Shown: positions 9,641 to 19,520, counted from the first letter of the stretch. The stretch: DNA of 64,000 nt from Ahaetulla prasina (GCF_028640845.1 NC_080540.1:281252524-281316523); one strand, 5' to 3'. Notes: generated by a model not told the origin, from the sequence alone. Numbers and translations: made by a program.

Positions 9641-10261
9641 GGGCAGTTTCAAGAGTGAGCAAGAGTGATTCAATCAATTGCATCCATTCCTAAGATTGAG
9701 CACCTGTACAAAAGGCTGTGAAGCATTTAAATGCCACAAAAATGTAGAGGGATTTGTTGTTGTTGTTTTGGCCTTCCTAGTTTTTTCCTAACTACCCGGA
9801 TGACCCAACCTAGAATTGATTTCAAGATGACTGAAATCTGCTTCCAAAACAATTTAAATAGGCTGTAGATCGGATCTAAGAATGCTTTATGTCTGGGAGT
9901 AACGTGGCAAATTTTGTAAATTCGCATTTGCCAAGAATGTGGTTTCGTCTTTGGAAATTATGCTAGGGAATGAGATACTTGGAATAAAATATATGAATCT
10001 GGCAATGATCCCTGGAGCTGAGTGCACCTACTAAGAATCTGTTCACTTCTATTTACACATCAGAAAAATGCAAAGAAGGAATTCATATTTATCCCATACA
10101 TGGCATAGTGTTGCCTTCATGGTTTTAGTTAATCACCGCAATACACAGGTTGAGTATCCAAAGTTCACAGGAAGAATTCTTTGGAATATGAGATCCTGGT
10201 AATAAACAAAAGTGTTTAATGGCCCTGAACTAAATAACTGTTGAGGATATTCCTGTGCTCT
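9641..10261. other. no recognisable gene
   Basis: Short frames only, with a (TTG)4 run near 9757. No repeat ends that I recognise. Confidence 0.4.
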
Positions 10262-10263
10262 TA

Positions 10264-10748
10264 CCCGTGTTTCTCCGAAAATAAGACCAGACCCGGTCTT
10301 ATTTTCTTTTGGGTCCCAAAATAAGCATTCGGGCTTATTATTGGGGAAACACGATTTCAGGGTAATCAGACCATCTGGTTGCCCTGCCCCCCGGCGCACA
10401 CAGAAGAGCCAGCAAGCGCACGAGGACCAACGGTATCCAGCTGCAACTGCAGCCCGCCGGTCCCTTGGTTGCCGCACTCTGGGGCTCCACAGAGTGGAAG
10501 ACATAGAGCAGAAGGCAAGTGATCCTGACACACGGCTGCTTGCACAGGTACTCAACTCACCTGTGTTGTGCGGGTTCCGGCTGCTGCCAGACACCATCAG
10601 CCCACATGTGTTCACTGCCTCCTATGCTGGTCATGCGCACCCCGCTTCACTAGGGCTTATTTTTGGGGTGGGGCTTATATTAGGCACACGCATAAAAAAC
10701 AGGCTGGGGCTTATTTTCTGGGTAGGTCATCTTTTTGGGGAAACACGG
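10264..10748. mobile_element. TIR element of the TACCGTGTTTCCCCAAAAATAAG type
   Basis: Left end CCCGTGTTTCTCCGAAAATAAG and right end CTTTTTGGGGAAACACGG are inverted copies, each flanked by TA (10262-10263 and 10749-10750). Internal copies of the ATAAGACC / GGGCTTATTTTTGGGG motif are present. The TA flanks suggest a Tc1/mariner-type element. No transposase. Confidence 0.7.
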
Positions 10749-10832
10749 TACTTGGGGGGGACACTGCAGTAATGTTTAGTCTCTTGTGCTTATTGTTCAT
10801 TAGAAACTGGCTCCTAATATTTTTATTGAAGC

Positions 10833-10835
10833 ATA

Positions 10836-10918
<83 letters not shown>

Positions 10919-10963
10919 CTGTATCTGTATCTGTATCTATATGTATATGTATATCTATATCTG
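10833..10963 (+). repeat. (TATATG)n microsatellite with (TATCTG)n end
   Basis: About 14 units of TATATG followed by TATCTG variants. The open frames reading through it are artefacts of the repeat. Confidence 0.95.
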
Positions 10964-10990
10964 TTTTCTGAGGTTTTCGCGGGTGTTTGT

Positions 10991-11413
10991 ATGTAGGTCT
11001 TTGGTTATTCGGGTTTTCTCCCGCGTAAAATTGGAAGTGTCTTGGCGACGTTTCGATGAAGTCTCATTCGTCATCTTCAGGCTTCAGCTTCGTGCTTCTG
11101 GGAGCAATGTGTGATTGCAGCTGTTTCTTCCTTTTTAACTGCTAGTGGGGGTTTGAACTGATTGGGTGGGAGCTTGGCTGTGCTCTGATTGGATGGGGGT
11201 TTTTTTGTGCTCTGATTGGCTGGGGGTGTGTCCTGTTTGGGTGGGGGCTTGGTTGTGCTCAGATTAGTCTGAGGAAGAAACAGCTGCAATCACACATTGC
11301 TCCCAGAAGCACGAAGCTGAAGCCTGAAGATGACGAATGAGACTTCGTCGAAACGTCGCCAAGACACTTCCAATTTTATGTGGGAGAAAACCCGAATAAC
11401 CAAAGACCTACAT
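10991..11413. mobile_element. Penelope-like terminal sequence in inverted orientation (141-bp arms)
   Basis: ATGTAGGTCTTTGGTTATTC begins a left arm (10991-11131) that is repeated in reverse complement at 11273-11413, with few differences, around a loop of equal length (11132-11272). Each arm contains, read inward to outward, CTGAAGATGACGAATGAGAC and TCGAAACGTCGCCAAGACAC. A similar sequence occurs at 41843-41990. Repeats of the form 'CTGAAGATG...GAAACGTC' are the 3' ends of Penelope-like elements in vertebrates, which often lie in inverted pairs. The assignment is by analogy; there is no ORF. Confidence 0.6.
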
Positions 11414-11441
11414 ATCTATATCTATATCTATATCATATGTA

Positions 11442-11475
<34 letters not shown>
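11414..11475 (+). repeat. (ATCTAT)n and (GT)n microsatellites
   Basis: A short ATCTAT run is followed by about 17 GT units (11441-11474). Confidence 0.9.
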
Positions 11476-11477
<2 letters not shown>

Positions 11478-11635
11478 TGGGTTTTTTCCTATCGAAGCAA
11501 CCTGGTCTATCCAAATATGGGAGGTAGCATACTGCTTCCCTTTCACCTTCCAGACCCAATCTAGGAGCCCTCACAAGCAATCGCTTATACGACAAACTAT
11601 TTTGTGTTAAATTTATATTTACTGACAAAGAAATA

Positions 11636-11696
11636 AAGGGAGACTAGTATAGATCTATTTCAAGCTATTTAGCTCTCATCAGCTAGCCATACCCTT
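11636..11696 (-). ncRNA. hammerhead ribozyme-like fold, minus-strand arm
   Basis: This is the mirror copy of the motif in the right arm, read on the minus strand. The core CUGAUGA and GAAA are the same. Stem II is GAGCU/AGCUU around AAAU, fully paired apart from a closing G-U, so it is better than in the plus-strand copy. Stem III is AUA/UAU around GAUC, and stem I is CUAG/CUAG plus AAGGG/CCCUU. The predicted cut lies between 11648 and 11647. Differences between the two copies fall in loops or stem II, and the core is unchanged. Confidence 0.65.
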
Positions 11697-11722
11697 CTGG
11701 GAAGCCCAGGTTCGAATCCCAG

Positions 11723-11783
11723 AAGGGTATGGCTAGCTGATGAGAACTAAGTAGCTTGAAATAAATCTATACTAGTCTCCCTT
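11723..11783 (+). ncRNA. hammerhead ribozyme-like fold, plus-strand arm
   Basis: The conserved core is complete: CUGAUGA at 11737-11743 and GAAA at 11758-11761. Stem II is GAACU/AGCUU (11744-11748 with 11753-11757) around AAGU, with one A-C mismatch. Stem III is AUA/UAU (11761-11763 with 11768-11770) around a 4-base loop, followed by A11771 as the predicted cleavage base (triplet AUA). Stem I pairs CUAG 11733-11736 with CUAG 11772-11775 and, across an internal loop, AAGGG 11723-11727 with CCCUU 11779-11783. All three helices and the core meet in the order required for a type I hammerhead. Activity is untested. Confidence 0.6.
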
Positions 11784-11804
11784 TATTTCTTTATCAGTAA
11801 ATAT

Positions 11805-12764
11805 ATCTATGTATGTATGTATATATGTTGTCGTTGTTGTTGTTAGTTGCGATGTTGTGTCTGACCCATTGCGATATATATATTCTTGAAATTAATTATG
11901 CCTCAATCATACAAGGAGACTTTTTTTCCCTATATTCAGAAGACTCCATATGAGGGAGAGATGTCCAAAACATACAAAATAGCAGGTGCTTGAAGCTGGT
12001 CATGGCTATCACCTTGAGAGTTTTCATCCCTCTACAGATGCCTTGGCAAATAATGGAAGCATTTAGATGACTAATTGACTAATGACTTTCCCATATTTAC
12101 GCTTCATTTTTGCCTGCTGTATTTTTTCTCTTGTTTTGAATATTTGTGGCCTCCGAAAGACATTGGGAGTTGGGCAACATATAAATACATAACAACATAT
12201 ACGTATATAAATGACAACATATTAATAACATATAATAACAATGCACCATCTCAATACCACTGTCATTGACAAAACTATCAGTCAATTATGAAACACAGCT
12301 TTACTTGGAACAGCTTACAACCTGCAACAAAACTGCTAACACCATCAAACAACAACATCTGCCTATCTGCCTTGGGAAGGATTAAAATGCCCAGCCCAGT
12401 CTAAACTTCTGTCTGATTATGTGATGAATTATAATATTGCATTACGTTTAGTAACTCAATCACCTCTGCAGTTATGATCCCTATTTGAGGGATCATCTCA
12501 TGCCATTGGAACTGCCTGTCCTTCTTGCGTTGGAAGAGGATGTATGCTGCGGGTCCCATCAGCCCAATTATTCTGGCTGGTTGGGTCCAGAAGGAGGCCC
12601 TTCTCTGCTGTTGCTCCTGCTCTCTGGAACATCTTGCCCCTCCCATGTGAGGTGGCCCCAACCTTCCTATCCTTTCCTAAGTGAGGCCCCAACCTTCCTA
12701 TCCTTTCCTAAAGTGAGGCCTCCTTTCCTGAGGCCTTACTGGGGCCTCAGTGAGAAAACTGCAA
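11805..12764. other. mostly unrecognised; degenerate L2-like fragment at 12590-12740
   Basis: No intact gene. Around 12598-12640 the plus strand resembles the AFSVGAPTLWNELP-type tail of CR1/L2 LINEs (GGCCCTTCTCTGCTG, CTCTGGAAC), and a ~30-base block AGTGAGGCCCCAACCTTCCT is repeated in tandem near 12650-12715. (TATG)n lies near 11812-11828. Confidence 0.4.
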
Positions 12765-12769
12765 TGCTC

Positions 12770-13440
12770 TCTACATGGGGCTGCCCTTGAGGTGCACCCG
12801 GAGGCTACAGTTAGTCCAGAATGCGGCTGCGCGAGTAGTAACGGGAGCCGCTCGCGGCTCCCATGTAACATCACTGCTGCATAGTCTGCACTGGCTTCCT
12901 GTGGTCTTTCGGGTGCGCTTCAAGATTTTGGTTACCACCTTCAAAGTGCTCCATGGCTTAGGACCTGGGTACTTACGAGACCACCTGCTGTTACCCTATG
13001 CCTCCCACCAGCCCCGTACGCTCTCACAGAGAAGGTCTCCTCAGGGTGTTGTCCGCCAAACAGTGTTGGCTGGCGGCCCCCAGGAGTAGGGCCTTCTCTG
13101 TTGGAGCATCGACGCTCTGGAATGAACTTCCCCCTGGCCTACATCAAGTGCCTGATCTTCGGACCTTCCGTCGTGAGCTAAAAACATATTTATTTATTCA
13201 AGCGGGACTGGCATAATGGTTTTAATAGTTTTAATCTTAAATTGGGGTTTTTTATTGGGTTTTTTAATTTTTTTATAATTTTAAATTTAAACTTTTAATT
13301 ATCAGCCTTTTGTAATTTGCTAGGTTTTAATTGTTGGTTTTAATTGTATATGTATTGTGTTTTATCTTTGGCTGTACACCGCCCTGAGTCCTTCAGGAGA
13401 AGGGCGGTATAAAAATTTAATAAATAATAATAATAATAAT
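12770..13440 (+). pseudogene. CR1/L2-clade LINE, C-terminal part and 3' UTR
   Basis: The reading frames contain MGLPLRCTRRLQLVQNAAAR, then HWLPVVFRVRFKILV, GLGPGYLRDHLLLPYASH, RAFSVGASTLWNELPPGL and DLRTFRRELKTYLFIQAGLA, ending at 13216 with a stop. A frame change splits it near 13000-13080. The 3' UTR ends with GTACACCGCCCTGAGTCCTT and a short AAT-type tail. Five or more copies with this same 3' end lie in the window (18.8, 24.1, 24.99, 26.1, 29.4 kb). This is the tail after the reverse transcriptase domain, so it cannot act alone. Confidence 0.88.
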
Positions 13441-13544
13441 TTAAAAAAAACAGCACAGTGGAGGTGGTTGATCAATAATAGATCCCACCTCCCTCCACCC
13501 TGCCCCTATTTTCCCCACCTATCATTAGATGTCTATGGAGATTC

Positions 13545-13695
13545 TCAGTCATCCAGGTCATGGTTACCCCAAAGGTGCTTTTTCAAGAGACCACTGGACT
13601 CCAGAGCTGAAGAAGCTTCTTGGATGAGAAGTGAAATGTCATCAAAGAAAAACCAGAAAGTCCAGTGGCCTCTTAAAAAAGCACCTTTGGGACAC
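13545..13695 (+). mobile_element. Penelope-like terminal repeat, inverted arms
   Basis: CCAAAGGTGCTTTTTCAAGA (left arm about 13567-13600) is repeated in reverse complement at 13659-13692. The centre reads GAAGAAGCTTCTTGGATGAG and AAGTGAAATGTCATCAAAGA. The same family end occurs at 42475-42535. This type of repeat is associated with Penelope-like elements in vertebrates; there is no ORF here. Confidence 0.55.
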
Positions 13696-14283
13696 CTGTC
13701 TTTAGATTTTATTGTTTGGTTTTAATTATGTTTTAATGTACAACCATAAACACATTTTTATGACTGTAAGCTGCTCAGAGTTAAGATGGGTGGCCAATAA
13801 ATTTTATAAATAAGTAATAATATCATCTCTTAGTCATGGAAAGAGGAAACTATGATAATAATGGCAGGCATAAGCTGATCTAGAACAGCTTTTCCAAGTC
13901 TTGGAAAGGATTCGGGAAGGAATGGTCCCAAACAGGTTGAGACAGTAGACAGGGAACTAATGTACTGTAGCAATTTTAGTAATGAGTAGGTTGAACTTTG
14001 CTGAAACCCCAGATCTCGGTGCCAATGGCCATAACACTGAATACTTGACAAGAGAGAACTCAAGTGTTCTATATTCAAAGATACAGTTTACCACACAAGC
14101 AGCTTTTATGAGTCTCAAACCCACTACATGTTCAGCTTTCAAAACCAACTTCATTTTGAGGCCAAGACCTACCATGCTTTCTGTACTGATTTATACTGTG
14201 GCCAAAACAGAGGAAAAGATCTACATTTTCATACCAATAATATATTTTCCAATACTCCACTTTCTTTTCTTTCTAGATATGTT
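13696..14283. other. no recognisable gene
   Basis: Moderately AT-rich with short frames only. A LINE-like end (GGGTGGCCAATAAATTTTATAAATAA) lies at about 13789-13816. Confidence 0.4.
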
Positions 14284-14361
14284 ATGAATAGAATAGAATA
14301 GAATAGAATAGAATAGAATAGAATAGAATAGAATAGAATAGAATAGAATAGAATAGAATAT
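14284..14361 (+). repeat. (GAATA)n microsatellite at a LINE 3' end
   Basis: About 15 perfect GAATA units. It abuts the 3' end of the CR1-L3 fragment on the minus strand (next feature), as do the arrays at 43225 and 47506. Confidence 0.95.
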
Positions 14362-14830
14362 TGGCCAAATGTGATTGGACACACAAGGAATTTGTCTTTG
14401 GTGTATATGCTCTCAGTGTACATAAGGAAAATGAAATACATTCATCAAGAATAAAAAGATACAACACTTACTGAGAGTCAAGGTTACTAATAAGCTATCA
14501 AATCATATTAGGAAACAAATGAAAACAATATAATTGAAAGATACAAGTAACATGGTTATAGTAATAAGTGGGAAGGGGTAGATAATAGTAACGAAGAGAA
14601 GAAGAATAGTAATACAGTCTTAGTAAATTATTTGACAGTGTTGTGGGAATTAGTTGTTAAGCAGAGTGATGGCATACAGGAAAAAACTGTCTTTGTGTCT
14701 AGTTGTTCGGGTGTGTGGTGCCCTACAGCATCGTTTTGAGGGTAGAAGTTGAAACCATTTATGTCCAGGATGTGAGAGATGTTTTGAGGGTTGTCACGTT
14801 TACTATTTAGAGATGTCTTCACCAAAACGA
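14362..14830 (-). mobile_element. CR1-L3 (Snake1-like) LINE 3' UTR
   Basis: Read on the minus strand it ends GTGTACACCAAAGACAAATTCCTTGTGTGTCC-like (the core CAAATTCCTTGTGTGTCCAA), then TCACATTTGGCCAATA, and runs directly into the (TATTC)n array. The same sequence order is seen at 42950-43318, 47413-47587 and 61629-62210. CR1-L3 3' ends seeding such pentamer arrays are described from snake genomes. Confidence 0.8.
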
Positions 14831-15097
14831 AGGATTAAAGAGATTAACAATAATCCTAGGATCTGCCTGTGTCACATCAAGCTCTACCAATAACAAGGCA
14901 TCAAGCTACTAACTTTTGACTCCTTTCTCTGCTTGAGGCAGGGGTGGGGGGGAGGAAAAAAAGCCGCAGAAAGTTTCCCTTTATTATTCTAGCTAAGGGC
15001 AAATGAGACTAAGACTCATTTGCTGTTTCTTAGCTTAGCTGAGGCAGCAATCGCTCTGCCGCACAAATCAGCTGAGCTAATAAACAACAGAATATAG

Positions 15098-15172
15098 GAC
15101 AGGTGAGAGGACGGGGAGGGCAGGTGAGAGGAGGGGGAGGGCAGGTGAGAGGAGGGGGAGGGCAGGTGGGCG
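15098..15172 (+). repeat. 21-bp minisatellite, about 3.5 units
   Basis: The unit AGGGCAGGTGAGAGGAGGGG(G) is repeated three to four times, with one variant carrying GGACGGG. Confidence 0.9.
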
Positions 15173-15269
15173 GGGTCAATCAAAATTTTCCTTACCGGTT
15201 CTCCAAAGCAGTCAAAATTTTCCCTACCCGAACGGCAGAACCAGTCCAAACCGGTAGCATTTTACCCCT
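15173..15269. mobile_element. hAT-like element, right end only
   Basis: TTTTCCTTACCGGTTCTCC, AACCGGTAGCATTTTACCCC and the final CTG match the right end of the element at 34215-35091. I could not identify the left end, which may be beyond the minisatellite near 14940. Confidence 0.6.
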
Positions 15270-15278
15270 GATCCCGTG

Positions 15279-15913
15279 GCCTATAAAAATACTGCATAGC
15301 CAGCTTTGGTAGCCAGATCATGATTGTAGTTGCTGGGCCAGAAGGTGCTTATAATGAAAGACTTTGTCAAAATATGAAGAGCAGATTTAGAAAAGCAATG
15401 AAACAGCAATGCTTATCATGCTCTTTTGGCTCATGTGCCTTGGCAGATGCTCTCTGATAAGTTCAGTTTCCTGCTACTCACATCTTATACTAAATAAAGT
15501 TTAGAGTCATTTAATGTCATCCAATGAGCACTTCTTACATTGTGCAAATATAGTCAGGAATCCAGTGCCTAAATTGTTTTCCAAAAACAAGTAAAATTAA
15601 GTTAGTCAGTTGTTCAGAAGCCAAACTTCCCACAGAAGAGCCAGACTTACAAACAGGTGGAGTCCCTTTGTTTCTATTTAATTTTAAAATTCCTCTGTCT
15701 AAATTTTGCAAAGATTCCAAGAAGAAACCATTCAAAACAAAAACATCCTAAGATCATAAGGGAAGAAAACAAACAGCTACAAATGGTTTCATTCTGTCCA
15801 TTGCATATTTTCTTTGATATTCATTCCTTTTAGTAAATCCAGATGATGTGTGTTCTTTACAGCTAAACTTCAAATGGAAAATACTTTCAGGCATCTTTGC
15901 TGTCTATTTATCT
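15279..15913. other. no recognisable gene
   Basis: Short frames only; nothing that I recognise as a repeat. Confidence 0.4.
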
Positions 15914-15921
15914 ATCTAGAT

Positions 15922-16050
15922 CAGGGGTTTTCAAACTTGGCAGCTTTAAGACGTGTGGACTTCAACTCCCATGTTGAAGCTTAACTGGCTGGAGAATTCT
16001 GGGAGTTGAAGTCCACACGTCTTAAAGCTGCCAAGTTTGAAGAGCCCCTG
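15922..16050. mobile_element. fold-back hAT-like MITE, perfect 8-bp target duplication
   Basis: CAGGGGTTTTCAAACTTGGC at the left pairs with GCCAAGTTTGAAGAGCCCCTG at the right, and the arms continue through AGACGTGTGGACTTCAACTC. The octamer ATCTAGAT lies on both sides (15914-15921 and 16051-16058). That octamer is itself palindromic. Confidence 0.92.
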
Positions 16051-16058
16051 ATCTAGAT

Positions 16059-16950
16059 TCATTTTTTCCCCACTTTCATTTGATTTATTTATTTATTAAT
16101 GTAGAAAGAGGGCTACGAAGAACAACTGGCTTGGTCATCCTTACACCATTTGTCATGCAAATTTTTCAAACCCAATCTCTTGTGCCTTGCAAACTTTGCA
16201 AAACAATACAAAATTAACATCGGTCTAAATAAACCCTTTGCGGAATTGGCAATGATTGCATAATTTAACTGCCAGAGGACAAATGTTGTAACACAATGAT
16301 GTTTTCCTCTCTCCCCCATTTAAGCCATCTATTTATTTATTTTGACAAACACAATTAAAAAAAATAATATTTAATCTTATAGATGTTTTGATTAAAACAT
16401 AAATGCAAAGTAAGGCAAAATGAAGAGGAAAAACATATTTATCCATAGCCTCCAGTTTACTAATGAATTCATTACTATAATATGAATATTCACTAAAATA
16501 TAGTATCTTAGTTATTGGGCGCTTTGCTGTAGGATTTCCACCCACGATCACCACTATATTTTAGTAAAAGGATTATTTGTGCTGAAGATCCTTTCACCCA
16601 AAGATATGTTTATCTTCCTTTCCAATTTGAAGTGACGATAGCAGTGACGTGGATCAGGGCTTCAGCGCTGGAGAGCAGCTGTTAGCAAGACAAGCGAAAT
16701 CTTTACATGTTGATTCAAAAGTCCTGCAGCTCACACTCATTTCCTCAATGACGGCAAAGCTGCATCGCTTTAAGAGAAAAAAGAAAGAAAAACAGACATA
16801 AAGGCCAGATAAGGATTTGTATGTTTGATGCTGTCAACCCGAAAGGAAGAAAATGATATATTTTTTTAATCTCTCTTGCTACCACCATTAGAACAGAACA
16901 ACAAAAACCATCTCGCACCAGAATAGCTCTGCTGAGAGAGACGGTGAAAA
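16059..16950. other. no recognisable gene
   Basis: AT-rich sequence with (TTTA)n runs near 16085 and 16328. No domain and no repeat ends that I recognise. Confidence 0.4.
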
Positions 16951-16952
16951 CC

Positions 16953-17333
16953 TTCTATCAACTTACAACCACCATTGGGGCCAGAATTTTGGTTGCTAAG
17001 CAAGGCAATTGTTACAAGGGAGTCACAGCCGATTTTATAGCCTTTTTGCCATGGCTGTTAATTTACACCGTCACTAAGCAAATCCGGGTTCTCTCGTTGA
17101 CTTTGCTTGTTGGAAGCTTGCTGGAAAGGTTGCAAATGGTGATCACGTGACCCCAGGATTATGCAAATGTTACAAATAAATGCCAATTGCCAAGCACCCA
17201 AATTTTCATCCGGTGACTACAGGGATTTTGTGATGGTTGTTGTAAGTGTGAAAACTGTTCATAACAAGTCACTTTTTCAGTGTTGTTACAACCTCAAACA
17301 GTTGCTGAACAAATGGTTGTAAGTCTAGGACTA
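16953..17333. mobile_element. TIR element of the AGTCCTCGACTTAC type, diverged
   Basis: The interior matches the family seen at 26702-27068 and 63104-63478: TTGCTAAGCAAGGCAATTGT, TGGTGATCACGTGACCCC, CCAATTGCCAAGCACCCAA, and the right end TTGTAAGTCTAGGACTAAT. The left end is eroded (ATCAACTTACAACCACC). No transposase. Confidence 0.7.
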
Positions 17334-17923
17334 ATTGTACACAATTCTGCCCACATTAAAATTGTTTTATTCCCGATAAGCCTTAAGAATTTGTATGCAG
17401 GATTGCAGCACCAAGACAGACCAGAAATAAGATTGGCTCAATTTATTAATGACATGCATTCCATCCTTTTTAATTCAAATTATTCAGATTTTGCAAATTT
17501 TCAGAAAAAATTAATTGTGATGCAAGCCTTAGAACTTACACATGTATCTTACAGGGGGACAAATTCTAAAAAAGCAGGAGTTTGGTTATGACATCACTAT
17601 GGACATTTCCTCATTTTTTTTTCATCACTGTAGTTTGTCCTACACATCTATAATAGTGTTAACCTCACAAAAATTAAACCACCCAATACTGTAAGCTTAT
17701 GTTTTTACGAATAATAAGGGAGAAGCATGGAAATTGAGAATTGCCTACATAATTCTGGAATCATACAGAATTTAGTCAGTTTCTACCATCAGGTTGCTCA
17801 AAGTTTGCTCATAATCTATAATAAAGTCTTCCTCAAGTTAGGATTGGCTCTAGATAACTACATGGACACATCCATGTTGCTCTCTTGGCAACAAATGAGT
17901 TTGACGTTGTCTATTTCGAGGAT
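17334..17923. other. no recognisable gene
   Basis: Two frames of about 80-100 codons exist (17280-17591 and 17727-17966), neither with a domain I recognise. Confidence 0.4.
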
Positions 17924-17927
17924 GTTC

Positions 17928-18462
17928 TGTAGGAATTTAGCACCCACCCCCCTCCTAGAAGAATGAAATATTTTAGAAAATATTTAAAAAGGCAGAATAT
18001 ATTTCCCTGGATGAGAAATGGAGAAACATGTTTTAAAGACAAAGCAGCTTCCTGACTCCCCCCCACCTTTGTCAATGGGCCATTAAAAGCCTCAGCTAAA
18101 CTCACTCATTCTCCCCACCTTTCTCAATGGGCCATCATCATCTGCAACATAATAGAACCCATCTAGAACAGAAACTCACCACATGGCACCTGGGAAGATT
18201 ACATCAGCCAGCAAGGCTAGCTAAGACCCCCACACCCTGGGAGTCTGACAACCAATCAGGATACTCTTCCTGTGCCCCAGAAAGTTCAAAGCTCAGAAAA
18301 AGCATAAAGCCAGGGAGCACACAGGATCTCAGCCCTTTTCTGTTCAGGAACTCAAGCTATGTGATCCTGACCACCATTAAACCATCTTTCCAAGCAGCCT
18401 CCATGTTTCCAGTGTCTTTGTCCTCACTTGGAACTGAACCCAGATGGATATTTCTTCCAACA
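17928..18462 (+). mobile_element. solo LTR, endogenous retrovirus type
   Basis: The element starts TGTAGGAA and ends TTCCAACA, inverted ends matching at 7 of 8 bases, and is flanked by a 4-bp duplication GTTC (17924-17927 and 18463-18466). Four-base duplications are usual for gammaretrovirus-like elements. Inside are a CCAAT motif (AACCAATCAGG, about 18250), a weak TATA-like GCATAAAG near 18303, and a polyadenylation-type ATTAAA near 18378. There is no internal coding sequence, so the provirus was probably lost by LTR recombination. Orientation is inferred from the order of these signals. Confidence 0.7.
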
Positions 18463-18529
18463 GTTCTTTTACATACCCAGAATAGACAACAATCCTGCTA
18501 TAGAGAATAGAGGAGAATATTTCTAGGGT

Positions 18530-18710
18530 TGAACTCTGGGATCCTTAATGCTCTCTGAGCTTGTTGTTTTCTTGCAGATATTTTATTACCAACCTAGATT
18601 ACATTATCATTACTCTGATGCAGTGCACTAATGAAGTTACCTAGTTTGGTAATGAAATGTCTATAAGAAAACAACCAACCTCAGAGAGCACCAAGGACCT
18701 CACATTCCTG
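18530..18710. mobile_element. Penelope-like terminal repeat, inverted arms
   Basis: TGCTCTCTGAGCTTGTTGTT at the left is repeated in reverse complement at the right (AACAACCAACCTCAGAGAGCA), with TTACCTAGTTTGGTAATGAAAT in the right arm. This is the sequence found at the 3' end of the Penelope-like fragment at 5155-6077. Confidence 0.65.
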
Positions 18711-18784
18711 GCATATTCTAGTTGTCTCCCACCTTAATATTTACTGGGTATAATCTGGTTTAAATTTTTCAAGGTTAATCCAGT

Positions 18785-19180
18785 TCAACCGCCTGCTGCT
18801 ACCAATAGCCTCCCATCGACCCGTGCACTCCCATAGAGGGGGTCTCCTCAGGGTACCGTTAGTCAAACAATGTAGACTGGCGACCCCCAGGGGGAGAGCC
18901 TTCTCTGTGGGGGCTCCTGCCCTCTGGAATGAACTGCCTCCGAGGATACGTCAACTTCCTGATCTCCGGACCTTTCGCCGCGAGCTAAAGACCTTTCTGT
19001 TCCATCGTGCAGGGCTGGCTTAATGAAGTTTTTATTGGGGTTTTAATATAGTTTTATTATAATTCTTTCAGCCTTTAATTTAATTAGTTTTTAAATGCTT
19101 TTTTAACTTTTTGATTTGTACTTTTTACCATGGCTGTAAACCGCCCTGAGTCCTTCGGGAGAAGGGCGGTATATAAATTA
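18785..19180 (+). pseudogene. CR1/L2-clade LINE, C-terminal tail and 3' UTR
   Basis: The frame ending at 19023 reads GRAFSVGAPALWNELPPRI, LPDLRTFRRELKTFLFHRAG, stop, followed by AACCGCCCTGAGTCCTTCGG near 19140. Strongly 5'-truncated. Confidence 0.85.
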
Positions 19181-19187
19181 AATTAAA

Positions 19188-19247
<60 letters not shown>

Positions 19248-19249
19248 AC
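19177..19249 (+). repeat. (AAAT)n tail microsatellite
   Basis: Tandem TAAA units directly after the LINE 3' end, starting as TTAAA and becoming TAAA. Confidence 0.95.
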
Positions 19250-19334
19250 TTGATGCTGTCACCTCTTCATGCATGCATGCCTTTGAGTCCTTCTTGACTC
19301 CTGGTGTCTACCTGGATCAATTTTTGTCAGTTTA

Positions 19335-19430
19335 ATATATTTGGACTTCAGCTCCCAGAATTCCTCAGCCAGCATGTCTGAAGGAGTTGCTGTCCAGACA
19401 TCTTGAAGTTACCAAGGTTGACAACTGGCC
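19335..19430. mobile_element. fold-back hAT-like MITE relic
   Basis: TTTGGACTTCAGCTCCCAGAA, TTCCTCAGCCAGCATG and CTTGAAGTTACCAAGGTTG match the family at 6791-6918. The ends are eroded and no target duplication is visible. Confidence 0.65.
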
Positions 19431-19520
19431 TGCACAATACCCGGCAGTTTTTTGTGGCAACATTTATGGAAATGGCTTGCCGGTGTCTCCTACCTGGGGC
19501 TAAGAGAGAAGGTCTAGTCC

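Larger units (their letters stand above)
11615..11804. repeat. near-perfect palindrome with 87-bp arms
   Basis: Arms 11615-11701 and 11718-11804 are reverse complements with 4 differences, all transitions. The 16-base loop plus edge contains GGTTCGAATCC (11709-11719), which matches a tRNA B-box/T-arm. Each arm carries a hammerhead-like sequence, annotated separately. The structure could be two head-to-head copies of a tRNA-headed short retroelement or a Penelope-like terminal repeat. Confidence 0.9.

Noticed and set aside
10568..11114. Frames rich in YVYVYV and MYMYMY
   Set aside because: Translation of the (TATATG)n microsatellite.
14229..14467. Frames reading FYSILFYSILFYSI
   Set aside because: Translation of the (TATTC)n array; the same applies at 43095-43319 and 47243-47647.
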